A DNA stretch of 64,000 nt from Tritrichomonas musculus (taxonomy: Eukaryota; Parabasalia; Tritrichomonadida; Tritrichomonadidae). The notes beneath the pieces were generated by a model. That model did not search any database, had not been told where the DNA came from, and saw nothing but the letters and a program-made list of their open reading frames with translations. Position numbers and translations under genes: made by a program. The DNA is taken from assembly GCA_039105265.1 (NCBI GenBank), contig JAPFFF010000009.1:2480001-2544000 (forward strand). Direction: 5' to 3'. The first letter of the stretch is position 1; each line of letters begins with the position of its first letter. Shown one piece after another: positions 1-10,898 of this stretch.

Positions 1-1222
1 TTCTCAATGTATCGATTAAATATCACATATATCACTAGAATTACATGTTATCTTTTGATCATTCACAAAAGAAAATAAAAATAGAGGTGCGAGAGGTAAA
101 ATAACGTGTTTTTTTATAATTTAATTTATATTTATCTCCATAAATAAAAAATATTTTTCAAAAACAATTTCAAATTTATTTATATATATAAGTTTTATTT
201 TTAAAATATAATCATTCATCATCATAAAATATTAAAAACAAAAGTTTTTTACACTATCCAAAATCATATAAACCAAAGCATGATTTATGAATCAATTTAT
301 TTCTAGTAAAAATAATTATAACAATAAATGATTAATAGTCTTTACTTATAAATTTAATACCTTTTTTGTACGTTACAAAAAAATGTCCAAAAAGTGGGAT
401 TGAATAGGTTTGTTTGAAAAATAGCTAAAATATCCAAAAAAAATGACCAAAATTTCAAAATTTTTTGATCTTTGAACGTCAAGGTCAATAATTTGATTTT
501 TTTTTTGTTTTTTTTTTTTTTTTTTTTTAGTTTGCGATTTTCACTTCGCGAAAAATGATGGCGAGCAGGGGGGGGAGACAGAGAGAGAAAAAAAAATTAA
601 AATTGATCGTCAAGGCCAATAATTTGATTTTTTTTTTTTTTTTTTAGTTTGCGATTTTGATAAAAATAGAGTTACTATTTTTAAGCAATTTCTATAGTCA
701 AATTTTTTAAAAAAAATAACCAAATTTTGACGGTTACACGCACGTTTTTTATTTTTTTTACCCTTGAAATATCCAATAAAATGACCAATCAAAAAAATGT
801 CCAATGTCCGTAAAGGTTAAAATGAAAAAAAAAAAAAAAAAATGCAATTACAATGGAAAATATTGTCATACATCAATAATATAACTGTTTTAACATATTC
901 ATTTATATTTTATACTTATATAAAATTTTAGGTTAAAATTTGCCAAGAACAAAATGAGATAATTCTAAGGTTACCAAAATTAAATGACCAAAAATAAATT
1001 GAATTTTTTTTTATTTTGAATTAACTTATTCTCAATTTTTTAAAACATTCATATTTTATTCCCATCCGAACATAATCCATTAATATTTTGTAATTTTATT
1101 TTAAGCATAAATATATATTTATTTTTAAAATATTAAAAAAATCTGAAATATGTCATCAACTCTCGCACTTCTATAAAAATATTTTTAAATTTTCAATAGT
1201 TTATTTTATTTGGCCGCCCAAA
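1..1222. other. Gene-free AT-rich stretch with an imperfect direct repeat
   Basis: No convincing coding region is seen. A segment starting CGTCAAGGTCAATAATTTGA at 477-541 recurs at 608-657 (about 131 bp later), each with a long T-tract ending in TTAGTTTGCGATTTT. A run of eight G at about 568-575, followed by a GA-rich stretch, stands out in the AT-rich background. This may be the remnant of a repeat element. I see no clear terminal inverted repeats. Confidence 0.5.
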
Positions 1223-2722
1223 ATGCCTAGTAAAGATTGCACTTCATTCCTTTTATTTACTTTCGTTGCTGTTAGTGGAATTATTGGTGGAGCACTTTGG
1301 TTTTATTATAAAGAAGGAAAGCCGCATCATGATCCACCTAATTTCTTATCTGGATTAGGAGATGACTATGGTTATGACGGAAGAATAAATGGAATTGTTG
1401 ATTTTGACTTGAAACATTTGAATCATTCGATTTATCTTGATTATACGGGAAGCGGACTTTACCGTACTTCACAAATTCGCAACGTATTCCATCAATACGA
1501 GAATACACTCTATTCAAATCCACATTCATTATCGCCTTCAAGTGTTGTTACCACAGAATATGTAGAAGAAGCTCGTGAATTAATCTTAAAATTTTTGGGT
1601 ACAACAGCATCTGAGTATTCAGTTATATTTACTGCTTCAGCCACTGCATCACTTAGACTACTTGCTGAATCATTCCCCTGGTCTTCTAACTCACTCTACT
1701 TATATACACGTGATAACCATAATTCCGTTTTAGGCATTCGAAGATGGGCTACGCATTATGGTGCAAAATTCAGAATGGTTGAAGCAGAAGATTTAGAAGG
1801 AAGCGGGAACAGAAAAAAGGCTTCTTCATCATCAATCAATCACCTATTTGCATTTCCCCCTGAAGAAAATTTTGCAGGCATTAAATACCCGCTTGATTGG
1901 GTTAATAAATTCAGATCCACTGACTTTCCAGAAAAGTTTGCTCATGGACGTTGGTTTACTTTGCTCGATTCAGCAGCTTACTTACCAACGCACGAACTTA
2001 ATTTAAAAAAATATCCAGCTGATTTTGTTGTTGTCAGTTTTTATAAATTATTCGGTTTTCCTAATCTAGGCGCTCTAATTGTTAAAAATGAAATTATTCC
2101 AGAACTTAGAAAAATGGGATTTAGTGGAGGATCAGTCGTTATGGCTACATGCTCTAAAGATTTTGCACTTCTTCAGCCTCGTGGATGTTCTCGATTTGAA
2201 GATGGAACAGTTCCGTTTTTATCAATTGTTGCACTTCGAGAAGGTTTCAAAGCAATCAACGAGCTTGGAATTAAAAACATTACGAAGCATACATGGTGCC
2301 TCACCCGAGAATTATATTTACGTTTGAACAGGTTAAGGCATGAAAATGGTCGTCCAGTTGTTCGAATTTATGGCAAGCACAATAAAAATGATATCTCACA
2401 ACAAGGTCCTATTGTTACTTTGAATTTCTTGAATGATAAAGGAGGATATGTTGGTTATAACGAAGTGATGAATAATGCTGCCAAAGAAAATATTCAAATT
2501 CGTGTTGGATGCTTCTGTAATCCAGGTGGTTGTACAAAAGCGAATGGGTTAAATGACGATCAAGTTGAAGAATATTATCAAAACAAGACTAGTTGCCATG
2601 ATAGTATTGATTTAATTAATGGAATCCCACTTGGTGCTGTTCGGATTTCACTTGGAGTGTACTCAACGATGGAAGATGTTGAAGCATTCACCAACTTTGT
2701 AAAGAAATATTTCGTTCAATAA
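1223..2722 (+). CDS. Class V aminotransferase, MOCOS N-terminal (NifS-like) type, membrane-anchored
   Basis: A 499-residue PLP-dependent protein of the cysteine desulfurase fold, closest to the N-terminal half of molybdenum cofactor sulfurase. The probable PLP lysine is K275 in SFYKLFGF. The family hallmark VGCFCNPGGC holds C430, C432 and C437, and C430 is the likely persulfide cysteine. Residues about 9-28 are strongly hydrophobic and look like a signal anchor. The C-terminal MOSC region of full MOCOS is absent, since the protein ends soon after the NifS-like fold. By family it would move sulfur from cysteine to an acceptor. The acceptor is unknown, and I know of no molybdenum hydroxylase in trichomonads, so a true Moco role is doubtful. 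It starts at the first ATG of the frame. Confidence 0.85.
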   Translation: MPSKDCTSFLLFTFVAVSGIIGGALWFYYKEGKPHHDPPNFLSGLGDDYGYDGRINGIVDFDLKHLNHSIYLDYTGSGLYRTSQIRNVFHQYENTLYSNPHSLSPSSVVTTEYVEEARELILKFLGTTASEYSVIFTASATASLRLLAESFPWSSNSLYLYTRDNHNSVLGIRRWATHYGAKFRMVEAEDLEGSGNRKKASSSSINHLFAFPPEENFAGIKYPLDWVNKFRSTDFPEKFAHGRWFTLLDSAAYLPTHELNLKKYPADFVVVSFYKLFGFPNLGALIVKNEIIPELRKMGFSGGSVVMATCSKDFALLQPRGCSRFEDGTVPFLSIVALREGFKAINELGIKNITKHTWCLTRELYLRLNRLRHENGRPVVRIYGKHNKNDISQQGPIVTLNFLNDKGGYVGYNEVMNNAAKENIQIRVGCFCNPGGCTKANGLNDDQVEEYYQNKTSCHDSIDLINGIPLGAVRISLGVYSTMEDVEAFTNFVKKYFVQ

Positions 2723-3528
2723 ATAATGCTGTTTTTTTTTTCTCATTATGCCAATATTTTTTTATCACATTTATTTCATCTTATTTTCTCCTAAACAAAC
2801 AAATTCTTTTTTTAAAAAATACTATAAATTTTATGATATTGTGCAAATAATTTTTTCAAACAATTATTTGAAATATTTTAACCACATTGAAATTTTCAAT
2901 TACTTTTTATTTTTTGAATAAAATGTAGGATAGTAATTTAAATATACTTTTCTTTGTAAATCTTCAATTTATATTTCATTTTATCAAATAGTTGATTATA
3001 TTTGCATAAAATCATTTATATGATAAAAATTGATTGTAATACAAGAAAAACAATGATATTTCATAAGAGCAAAAAAACAAATGCAATCTTCAAAAAGAAT
3101 TTTTCATAATTAGATACAGAATAGATGCTTATAAGAGTTTTATTTTCATGATATTAATATATTTTAAACTAAATTCAATGATAAATTATAAAACCAAAAA
3201 AATTGATATAGTAGAAAATATTATTAAATAATATTTTGATTAAATTTCAATTTTTTTACATGGTTTTTAATTCATAGCTCAGTATATATTATAAACAATT
3301 TTTACACAGTTATCAGTTAAAAGGTTAAATTTAGAGCTGTTTTGACGATATCCTTGATAATCAAAATGTATCAATTTTATAAGTAAAAATATTTTTATAT
3401 AATATCCTCTTTTTTTAATAATAGGGTATAGAGAAACAAAAGATTAATTTGTATTCAAAAAGATTGACTGAAATTAAAAAAAAAAAAATTAACTTTAACA
3501 GCTCAAATTTAATATTATACCAAAATCA
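2723..3528. other. Gene-free AT-rich spacer
   Basis: About 800 bp between two + strand genes. It is A/T-tract rich with many short reading frames but none convincing. No tRNA, terminal repeat or GC-rich island is visible. It presumably holds the 3' end of the aminotransferase gene and the promoter of the Mo25 gene. Confidence 0.5.
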
Positions 3529-4518
3529 ATGAGTTGGTTTAAAGGGAAAAAAACATCTGCAATAGTCAAAAAAGCAGTCGATGCTCTCCAAAATTTTGGA
3601 TCAACCGATGATCCAAAAGTAAAAGCTGAAGCTTTGGAAACTATCAATAAGAATTTTGGACGATTGAATGAAATTCTGTACAAGAAAAAAGAAGGAGAAG
3701 AAGCAAGTCAACGTGCTCTTCAGCTTGTTACTGATATTAGTCATAGTACGCTGATTATGGACGGATTAAATAATATGCTTGCCTTACCGGTTGAGCAGAG
3801 AAAACAATTTACAAATATTTTCACTGGTGCAATTGCGCATCAAACAGGTTCTGAGTATCCTGTTGCAATTTCCATTCAAAGGGATCCAAAAGCTCTAGAT
3901 ACACTACTTAATTTCTATAATTATCCCGAACTTGCTGTATGTGCTGGTGATATGCTACGACTATGCGTTCGTCATCAAGCTCTTGCAACAATGCTTTTAC
4001 AGCCTGAAAGATTGAACAAATTATTTTCATTTTTCACTGCTTTGAATTTTGATGTTTCTGCCGATTCATTTTGTACTTTTCATGATCTCATATTAAATGC
4101 TCCAAATGCAAAAGATTATTTAAGTCATAATGCCAAAGATATAATAGAAAGATTGCACGGAACGCTCGATGAAACAAAATATGCTGCATGCAGGCAGAGT
4201 CTAAAGCTTATTGGTGAAATTATTATAACATTCCCAGAATTTCAAGATATTTATTTAACTGACCAGAATAATTTAATTAAAATAATGAAGCTTATGTCTT
4301 CTTCCTATAAAAACATTCAAATGGAAGCATTTGATGTTTTTAAGCTTTTTGTTGCTAGACAAGATAAGCCAGAGCCTATCTTAAAAATTTTGCGTGCAAA
4401 CGCCACCAAATTAATCACATTTATTCATGATTTGCTTGATGGAGCTGAAGATCAAGAAGTACAAAATGAAAAAGACTTTCTCCTAACACAGCTCGCAATG
4501 TTACAAAACACAAAATAA
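3529..4518 (+). CDS. Mo25/CAB39-like scaffold protein
   Basis: The 329 residues are close to the usual ~340 of Mo25. The start MSWFKGKK and the helical-repeat body, including ICAGDMLR-like helix cores (here VCAGDMLRLCVRHQALA) and NVSADSFCTFHDL-like text, match the family along its length. Mo25 proteins are armadillo-like scaffolds that hold STE20/GCK-type kinases (and LKB1-STRAD in animals) in an active state. In protists and fungi they act in polarity and cytokinesis. No membrane segment is seen. The start is the only sensible ATG, 28 residues before the first conserved helix. It stands alone between unrelated genes. The family call is firm; the partner kinase here is unknown. Confidence 0.92.
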   Translation: MSWFKGKKTSAIVKKAVDALQNFGSTDDPKVKAEALETINKNFGRLNEILYKKKEGEEASQRALQLVTDISHSTLIMDGLNNMLALPVEQRKQFTNIFTGAIAHQTGSEYPVAISIQRDPKALDTLLNFYNYPELAVCAGDMLRLCVRHQALATMLLQPERLNKLFSFFTALNFDVSADSFCTFHDLILNAPNAKDYLSHNAKDIIERLHGTLDETKYAACRQSLKLIGEIIITFPEFQDIYLTDQNNLIKIMKLMSSSYKNIQMEAFDVFKLFVARQDKPEPILKILRANATKLITFIHDLLDGAEDQEVQNEKDFLLTQLAMLQNTK

Positions 4519-5194
4519 AATTATCATAAAATCGCCCAAATCTCAAGTTCACATTGATAAATTTTGTTCCAAACTAAAAGGTTCATCATTTTTTTTTTAT
4601 GTCTGTATTCTTATTTTGTTTAATTTCTTTTTTGCTATTACTTCCAATATCTTATTTTCAAATTGTCTTTACTCGATTGTAATTATTTTAATTATAAAAA
4701 AGCAATTAAAAATTAAATTGATATATTATATATTGCAATAATCATATTTTTGTAAATATTTTTTATATACATATATTTGATGTAATCACGAATATTTGGA
4801 TATAAAACTGATAAATACTTGCTTCACATGATATATGAATATTATAATGCCATGAAAAGTTCATTCTCATCCCAAAACTGAATTTTTTAAAAAATCAATT
4901 CTTTATTTAAATAAAATTGATGCTTTCCATCATTAGCTTACAATACCATTAAATGCGCCATTTAAATCTTAAATATAAGTAGAGAGTAAAGGCCTTTGTT
5001 GAAATTTCAGATATTAATCTTTTTTTCGATAAATCACATAAAATTGTATATAAATATCATTTATATATTCTTTTAAGCATAGTAAGCAATTCGAAATTAA
5101 AATATTTTAGATCAATTTAATAGATATTGAGTTAGCAATTATTTAATAAAAGTGAAACTACCTTTGAATTTATTCAATTAACTAATATTAAAAT
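4519..5194. other. Gene-free AT-rich spacer
   Basis: About 680 bp between two + strand genes. It is A/T rich with only short unconvincing frames. No repeat pair or RNA gene is seen. Confidence 0.5.
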
Positions 5195-6370
5195 ATGGAA
5201 AAGAATGAACAGCAATCAGCTTTTTTAATTCCTCAAAATCCTATAGAAGACCCAATAGATCAAATTGATATGCTCCCGTTGATGGTTGTTCAAAGGAATT
5301 ATTTTTTGAAAGAGAATGATGAGCCAATTCCTCAGAACTTGTTTGATTTGGCAGAAAAGCTCTTTTTAACTATAGAACCAGACACACAGCCATATTCTCA
5401 GATGCTGTTGCCAACAGAAACTGTTTACGATGGTTATAAATGGACTCAAAATGGAAATAATATAACAATTACGTATGATTCACCAAATGATATATCAGAA
5501 AATGATATAAAAATTACAGAAAATAGTATATCATCTCCATTTTTGTCAGGAAATTTTTACGATACAATCAGCGATCCACATATCACAGTATCGGACAAAA
5601 AAGTTACAATTACACTAACTGCCTCAAAACGATTTATAATTCTAATAAAATCTGGTCAGGATATGGATAAATATTCACAATTTTTCTTAGCTGCTTATGC
5701 AACAAAAATAGGACAAATGGATTTATTCGATAGGCTTTTAATCAAATCTGCATTTAAAAAATTGTCTATGGCTATGACGGCTCTAGCAATAAGTTATTTG
5801 CAAAGAGAAGAAAGAGAAAAAGCAGTTTACTGGTTTTATCAATTTGGTAAAGCGTCAAACGAATGTTTTGCATATATATCTATATGTGACTCCCTTCTAC
5901 ATATTGATCCAGCTCGATATGCATTTTTAGTGGAAAACATTCTCATTGTCATTGCGCCCAAATTTCCACAAGCTTTTACTTTCCTTGCTAGGATTCACCT
6001 TGATAAGATTCCTGGTTTTAATTCATCTGACTCTCTTGCTGCACAATATTTAGAATATGCTGTTCGAAATGTTGGAACGCCTGATACTTTGCGCATGTTA
6101 GCGCAACTTTATATTGTTGGCCGTGGTGTGAAAAAGGATGTAACTCTTGGATCTGAACTTTTGAGAGAATCTGGGTTGTCAACAGACCAAGTTAAAGAAG
6201 CAATTAAGTTGTTTAATGAGGTTGAAGAAAAAAGAACTGGCAAAAATAGTGGAAATAACGAATCTTTGGTAGATACAATTGCTGATTATTCTATTTCTGC
6301 TGCTGTTGTTGTAGGAATTGTTGCAGCTGGTGTCTACTTATATAGCCATTTTATAAATAGAAGAAGATAA
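5195..6370 (+). CDS. Tail-anchored protein with CS (p23/NudC-like) domain and Sel1-like repeats
   Basis: 391 residues in three parts. Residues about 80-160 read as a CS/p23-type beta sandwich: YKWTQNGN at its start, NFYDTISD in the middle and VTITLTASKRF near its end follow the NudC/p23 pattern. Residues about 175-335 are helical and include a Sel1-like unit (AAQYLEYAVRN, then LAQLYIVGRGVKKD). Residues about 365-387 form a single membrane helix followed by NRRR, which is a C-tail anchor with the bulk of the protein in the cytosol. CS domains often bind Hsp90 or dynein-related clients, so a membrane-tethered co-chaperone is plausible. That role is inferred, not shown. It is convergent with the small gene at 6496-6765. 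Confidence 0.72.
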   Translation: MEKNEQQSAFLIPQNPIEDPIDQIDMLPLMVVQRNYFLKENDEPIPQNLFDLAEKLFLTIEPDTQPYSQMLLPTETVYDGYKWTQNGNNITITYDSPNDISENDIKITENSISSPFLSGNFYDTISDPHITVSDKKVTITLTASKRFIILIKSGQDMDKYSQFFLAAYATKIGQMDLFDRLLIKSAFKKLSMAMTALAISYLQREEREKAVYWFYQFGKASNECFAYISICDSLLHIDPARYAFLVENILIVIAPKFPQAFTFLARIHLDKIPGFNSSDSLAAQYLEYAVRNVGTPDTLRMLAQLYIVGRGVKKDVTLGSELLRESGLSTDQVKEAIKLFNEVEEKRTGKNSGNNESLVDTIADYSISAAVVVGIVAAGVYLYSHFINRRR

Positions 6371-6495
6371 GTTATATTCATGAAAATTTAAAAGAAATAT
6401 TATTTTTTTGTATAAACTATTATTTTACTTATTAAAGACAAAGCTGTATAAAAAGTATTAAATAACATTTTTGATTGGCTTGATTTGTATTATCG

Positions 6496-6765
6496 TTAAA
6501 TATGAACTTCCTGACTATCAAGAACATATACTGGGGGATTGGAAAGAAGAGCTTGCGCTGTAGGAGTACATTTAATCCATCCCAAATCTCCTTTATCAAT
6601 TTCTTTGATGTGAATCGGTGCAGCATGACCTGGATTCATATAATTACATTCATATATTCCAGCTTGTATTGTTTTCCCGCGTTTGCTTCCATCGCTATCA
6701 GTATATAGTTCTACTGAAAAAGGAACTTTAACTCTTTGTCCCTTGATTTTCTCATATAAAGACAT
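6496..6765 (-). CDS. Small conserved-looking hypothetical protein (89 aa)
   Basis: I do not recognise this 89-residue protein. It has ordinary amino-acid composition and predicted beta-rich character, with no low complexity, no signal peptide and no membrane segment. Its codon use resembles neighbouring genes. It lies in its own space: convergent with the CS-domain gene (125 bp away) and divergent from coatomer gamma, with 202 bp between start codons, enough for two promoters. The opposite strand holds a competing 68-residue frame that is hydrophobic and less gene-like. It is probably a real gene. Confidence 0.6.
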   Translation of the reverse strand: MSLYEKIKGQRVKVPFSVELYTDSDGSKRGKTIQAGIYECNYMNPGHAAPIHIKEIDKGDLGWIKCTPTAQALLSNPPVYVLDSQEVHI

Positions 6766-6967
6766 CAGATTTTAATAAAATTAACAAAAAGTTTGCTATC
6801 GAAAATTTTTTTCTTTTTCCTCTTTACACTTTTATATATAAATTTTATTGAAAAAATGGAATTTAATTAAAGAATTAGGGTAAACTCTTGTTGAGCATTT
6901 AATGTTTTGAATTTATAAAAATTGAATAAGCTTTGTTTGTTGATTGTGAACATAGAAACAAACAAAA

Positions 6968-9358
6968 ATGAGCAAAAATGAAAATAATTTATCAACAAAA
7001 ATTGAAAAACAAGATATTTCGACATCAACAGTAGTTCAAAAATGTCGAGTTTTTCGTGATGTGCCGCTTAATCTTTCAAAATGTAGAAATGCAATGATAT
7101 CTATTCTTCAAGCATTTTCACAAGATGCTCAATTTTCAGAAAAAGATCGTACCGAGCTATTTTTTTCTCTCACGCAATTATTTACATCAAAAGATTCATA
7201 TATTCATAGATTACTATTACTTCTTCTTAAAGAAATTCCTGTTAATACTCACGATACACTAATTCTGACGCATTCCCTTTCAAAAGATATATCAAGTTCT
7301 CAAACTTCAAAACAAGGACAAGCAATTCGTTGTTTTTGCGCTATAATTGATCCCAAAAATATATTGCAGAATGAACGATTTTTAAAATTATCAATTGTTT
7401 CTCCAGTTTCTTATACGGCATCTGCAGCTCTCTGTGGAGCGCTTCATCTAATTGAAGGAGGAAAAAAAGAAGCTGTTATGAGATGGCTTCCAGAGATTCG
7501 AATGGCATCAAAATCGCCAAAGAGATCTGTTCGTTTTCATGCATGTCTACTACTTTATGCGTTAAAATCAGATGATGGTTATGCTGCTGCACAATTTGCT
7601 GCTTCACTTGAAGAAGGCAAATCGCAGCTTGAGCAGTGCGTATCGCTTGCATTTGCTGCTCGGTCAATGAAAGTTAAGTCATCAGATACTTGCACCCAAT
7701 ACTTTAATAATTGTTTGGCATCAAGTTCGCCTATTGTACGACTTGAAGCCATTCGTAGAGCTCCACCAGACTTTACTTCAAAAACAGTGGACTCTATTTC
7801 GCCTTTTCTTAATGGATCTACTATCAAAATGTTTGCAGCAGTCAGAACAATTGCCAGTTCACCAAATATTCAAATTTATTCTCCTCTTTTACCTCGTATA
7901 TTAAATTTAATGAAACACCAAAATTCATCACTCGCCGCTACAGCCGCAGTTTGTGTTCTGAAGCTTGGTGACGAGTCTCTTGTTGAAATTGCAACAAAAA
8001 GAATTCTTAGAAATTGCAAGAGATGGGCTGGTCCTCTTTTACGCGCTGTTGCAGAGGAGGCCTGTCGATTTGCAGGTAAATATCATAATGAAAAATTGAC
8101 TGACGTTTCAGTCCTTTTGCTCAGAATTTCTAGAGATCAAATCAATAAATTTGCTATCCTTCGTGCATTGCTTACTACAGAAGGTATTCCAAGATCTCAA
8201 CTTTTACCTAAACTATCAGAATATCTAGAAGACTGGGATTCTGTATCTGTTGCGCGAATTATTTGCGATTTTATTGCTGTTGAGGTCAAAAACCTTGAAG
8301 ATCCTTCTATAATGATTCCTGTTCTTTTCAATAGAGTTAATCTTGATCTTCCAACTGTCCGAATGGCTGCTGTAAATACACTTGCTGCTATAGCATCTAC
8401 GTCAAACGAAATGAAAAATCGTATTCTTCCTCTTCTCCAGCTTTTTACTGCTGATGAAGATGATTCTGTTCGTGAAGAAGTTTTATTATATATAAATTGT
8501 TTAACAACTGGTCAAGATATGTCTCGAATATTCACCGAATTTTCGATTGAAGACAAAGAAAAGACTGAAAGAGAGAAAGCAGAAAAAGATAATAATGAAC
8601 AGAGTGATAATGGCAATGCTATAGATATTGAAAGTGGGCTTATTCCGGCTTCAATGAGACATGAATTTGACCAATACGGAGAACTTGAATTTAGGACAGA
8701 TGCAGTTGACTTAACTGATGCTGATTCAGAATTTGTTGTTTCATATTTTGTCAATGTTTACAAAAAGCATATTGTCTTCGAGTTTCTCTTCACAAATACT
8801 GTTGAAGGTATGGATATTGAAAACGTTTCTGTCATGCTTGAAGATGCCGATATTGTTGAAACAATACCAATGGAAATTGTTCAATATCCTCAAACAGTTA
8901 CCTTATATACAGTTATTAAGCGTGATAAGCCTATGATGTTTGCAAGGTACAAATCATCTCTATTATATACGCATGATGGAAATGAAGAAGAATGGGAATT
9001 GGGTGATGTTGTACTAGGAGTATCAATTTGGGTTCATAAAGTGAAAATAGCATCAGCAAACGAAATTTGGGAAACTCTTAAAAATTCAGAAATTGCTGCT
9101 GTTGTTAAAATACCAAATGCTAAAGGAACAGCAGCTGGAATTTCAATGATTGAAAATGCTTTGAAGATGTATAAAGTTACAGAACAGAAAGATAATAAAA
9201 AAACGACAATAATGTTTTATGGAAAAGATGTTGCTAATAATGATGTTGTTGTAATGACCCAACTTGGCATTTCGCGCGGAGAAGTTGTTTGTAGAATTAT
9301 TACTAGATCTTCAAGCAAAGAATTAAGTGAAGAGATAATCCAGTCAATTGAATTTTAA
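6968..9358 (+). CDS. Coatomer (COPI) gamma subunit
   Basis: 796 residues, slightly shorter than animal gamma-COP (~870). The N-terminal ~530 residues are an adaptin-type alpha-solenoid; the start with VQKCRVFRDVPLNLSKCR and the HSLSKDISS segment is typical of gamma-COP. An acidic, charged linker (about 530-560, rich in E, K, D, N) leads to the C-terminal appendage, about 565-796, with LEFRTDAVDLTDADSEF at its start. Gamma-COP is part of the F-subcomplex that binds Arf1-GTP and dilysine cargo and forms COPI vesicles at the Golgi. The first ATG is used; a second lies in MSKNENN context only once. The ends are intact and no intron is seen. Confidence 0.95.
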   Translation: MSKNENNLSTKIEKQDISTSTVVQKCRVFRDVPLNLSKCRNAMISILQAFSQDAQFSEKDRTELFFSLTQLFTSKDSYIHRLLLLLLKEIPVNTHDTLILTHSLSKDISSSQTSKQGQAIRCFCAIIDPKNILQNERFLKLSIVSPVSYTASAALCGALHLIEGGKKEAVMRWLPEIRMASKSPKRSVRFHACLLLYALKSDDGYAAAQFAASLEEGKSQLEQCVSLAFAARSMKVKSSDTCTQYFNNCLASSSPIVRLEAIRRAPPDFTSKTVDSISPFLNGSTIKMFAAVRTIASSPNIQIYSPLLPRILNLMKHQNSSLAATAAVCVLKLGDESLVEIATKRILRNCKRWAGPLLRAVAEEACRFAGKYHNEKLTDVSVLLLRISRDQINKFAILRALLTTEGIPRSQLLPKLSEYLEDWDSVSVARIICDFIAVEVKNLEDPSIMIPVLFNRVNLDLPTVRMAAVNTLAAIASTSNEMKNRILPLLQLFTADEDDSVREEVLLYINCLTTGQDMSRIFTEFSIEDKEKTEREKAEKDNNEQSDNGNAIDIESGLIPASMRHEFDQYGELEFRTDAVDLTDADSEFVVSYFVNVYKKHIVFEFLFTNTVEGMDIENVSVMLEDADIVETIPMEIVQYPQTVTLYTVIKRDKPMMFARYKSSLLYTHDGNEEEWELGDVVLGVSIWVHKVKIASANEIWETLKNSEIAAVVKIPNAKGTAAGISMIENALKMYKVTEQKDNKKTTIMFYGKDVANNDVVVMTQLGISRGEVVCRIITRSSSKELSEEIIQSIEF

Positions 9359-9572
9359 TGAAATGCATTATATTATACTATTTTTGTATATATAAATATT
9401 ATTTAATAATTATAAAATTAATGTTATAAATAAAAATATTTGATTTTCTTTTTAGATTATATAAAATTATATATGTATATTTTTAAAGATGTGAAATTTG
9501 ATAGGTCAAATTATGGTCAAACTTGATGCGATTTTTTAAATCATTCAAACAAAATCGGGTAAAGTAAAGTTC

Positions 9573-9860
9573 AAAACCCCCTAACGATAAAAAAACCCCC
9601 TAACTTTTTTAAAATTTGAGAGAAAACTTTTTATAGATCAATAAATATTCATTCATTTTAATATATTTAATAATGTATTCAATATTATTTATGTATTATA
9701 ATTTAGAAGCCCTGATTTTAACTTTACAAAAACCCCTAACTTTTTTCCATATTTAAATTTAAATTCAAAAGAAAGTACTTTTTGCCATCAAAAAAGGCTA
9801 ATTTGAGAGGGAAAAATGGTCAAAAAAAGTTAGGGGGTTGTTGAAAAAGTTAGGGGGTTT
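9573..9860. repeat. Inverted-repeat element with doubled CCCCCTAAC ends
   Basis: The left arm has CCCCCTAAC at 9577-9585 and 9596-9604. The right arm has the complement GTTAGGGGG at 9829-9837 and 9849-9857, and AATTTGAGAG flanks on the inside of both arms. The whole is about 290 bp and can fold back on itself. The motif resembles a TTAGGG-type telomere word with extra G, but only four copies exist and they face each other. A miniature element is more likely than an interstitial telomere. Confidence 0.5.
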
Positions 9861-10675
9861 ATTCCTTTTCTTTAATCGTATTTTTCTACACCACTTTTTG
9901 AAAACCTTTGAACTTTTTGAACACTTTTTTATAGTCACCCCAATAAGTTTTGATAGGAAACAAATTCAAAAAGGGTTTATTACACTTTTATTCCAAGAAA
10001 AAGTTGTTTTTCTTTTTTTAAAAAGTTACGGTTTCTATCAAAACTTTATGGTAGCTATAAGGAGATATCTTAATAAAATTTGACCTTATATTGGCCTTAA
10101 ATTGACCTTTTAAAATAAGCCAAATTTTGTTAAAATGCTTCTTCATAGTTGCCATAAAGTATGATTTACTGTTTGTAGCCTTTCTAGAATTATAAATACT
10201 TATTAGAATAACAGCATATAAGATAAAATCCTTGAAAATTTATGTTATGGGCTATATTTCATACATTCTTAATGATATCTGCCTTATATATTTTTGATTT
10301 TTTTTTCTGAGTAATTTTTTTTTATTCAAAATTTTTTATTTTCTGAATTTTTTCAAATTTGTTTATCTTATTTTTTTCTTGTGATCATGAGTTTAAAAAA
10401 TATATTTATAATATATAATGCAAAAAAATTCATAATTATTTGTAATTATAAATTGTTACTTCATTATTCCTGATATATAAATTGTTCAAAATTGAGAATA
10501 TTATTTATATTATTTTTTCAAAGTTTAAACAGCCAAGTTCATTTAAAATCTATATCAAAATTTTTTGGGAAGACTATAATCTTTTTTTTTTTTTTTTTTT
10601 TTTTTTCAATTTTTGCTAAATAATGCATAAATATATATAACGTTTATAATTTTTTCAAGAATTTTAATTTTATTT

Positions 10676-10898
10676 CTAGGATAACCGTTTTTTAATAATA
10701 AAATTTCAATAAGCTCATATAAAAAGTTTGTATTTTTTTTTAAAAATTTATGATTTTTTCCTTACCTTTTTTATTCAAATTTTTCCTTCTCAATTATAAT
10801 CCCAGGATGATTGATCGTTTTTAATTCAATTTTTGAATTATATTTTGGTTGATAATCGACATGGTTAAATATTAAATCATCTTAAACGGTTATCCTGG
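10676..10898. repeat. Possible miniature inverted-repeat element
   Basis: About 15 bp at the left (AGGATAACCGTTT, inside 10676-10690) is repeated in inverse at 10884-10898 (AAACGGTTATCCTGG) with one or two mismatches. The 223-bp interval is non-coding. No clear target duplication is visible, so this could be chance. Confidence 0.3.

Noticed and set aside
9573-9860. Internal telomere or chromosome end
   Set aside because: Only four words, in facing pairs, within 290 bp and between ordinary genes and elements.
9838-10083. 81-residue phenylalanine-rich frame
   Set aside because: It begins without ATG inside the CCCCCTAAC element and is hydrophobic low complexity expected of T-rich DNA.
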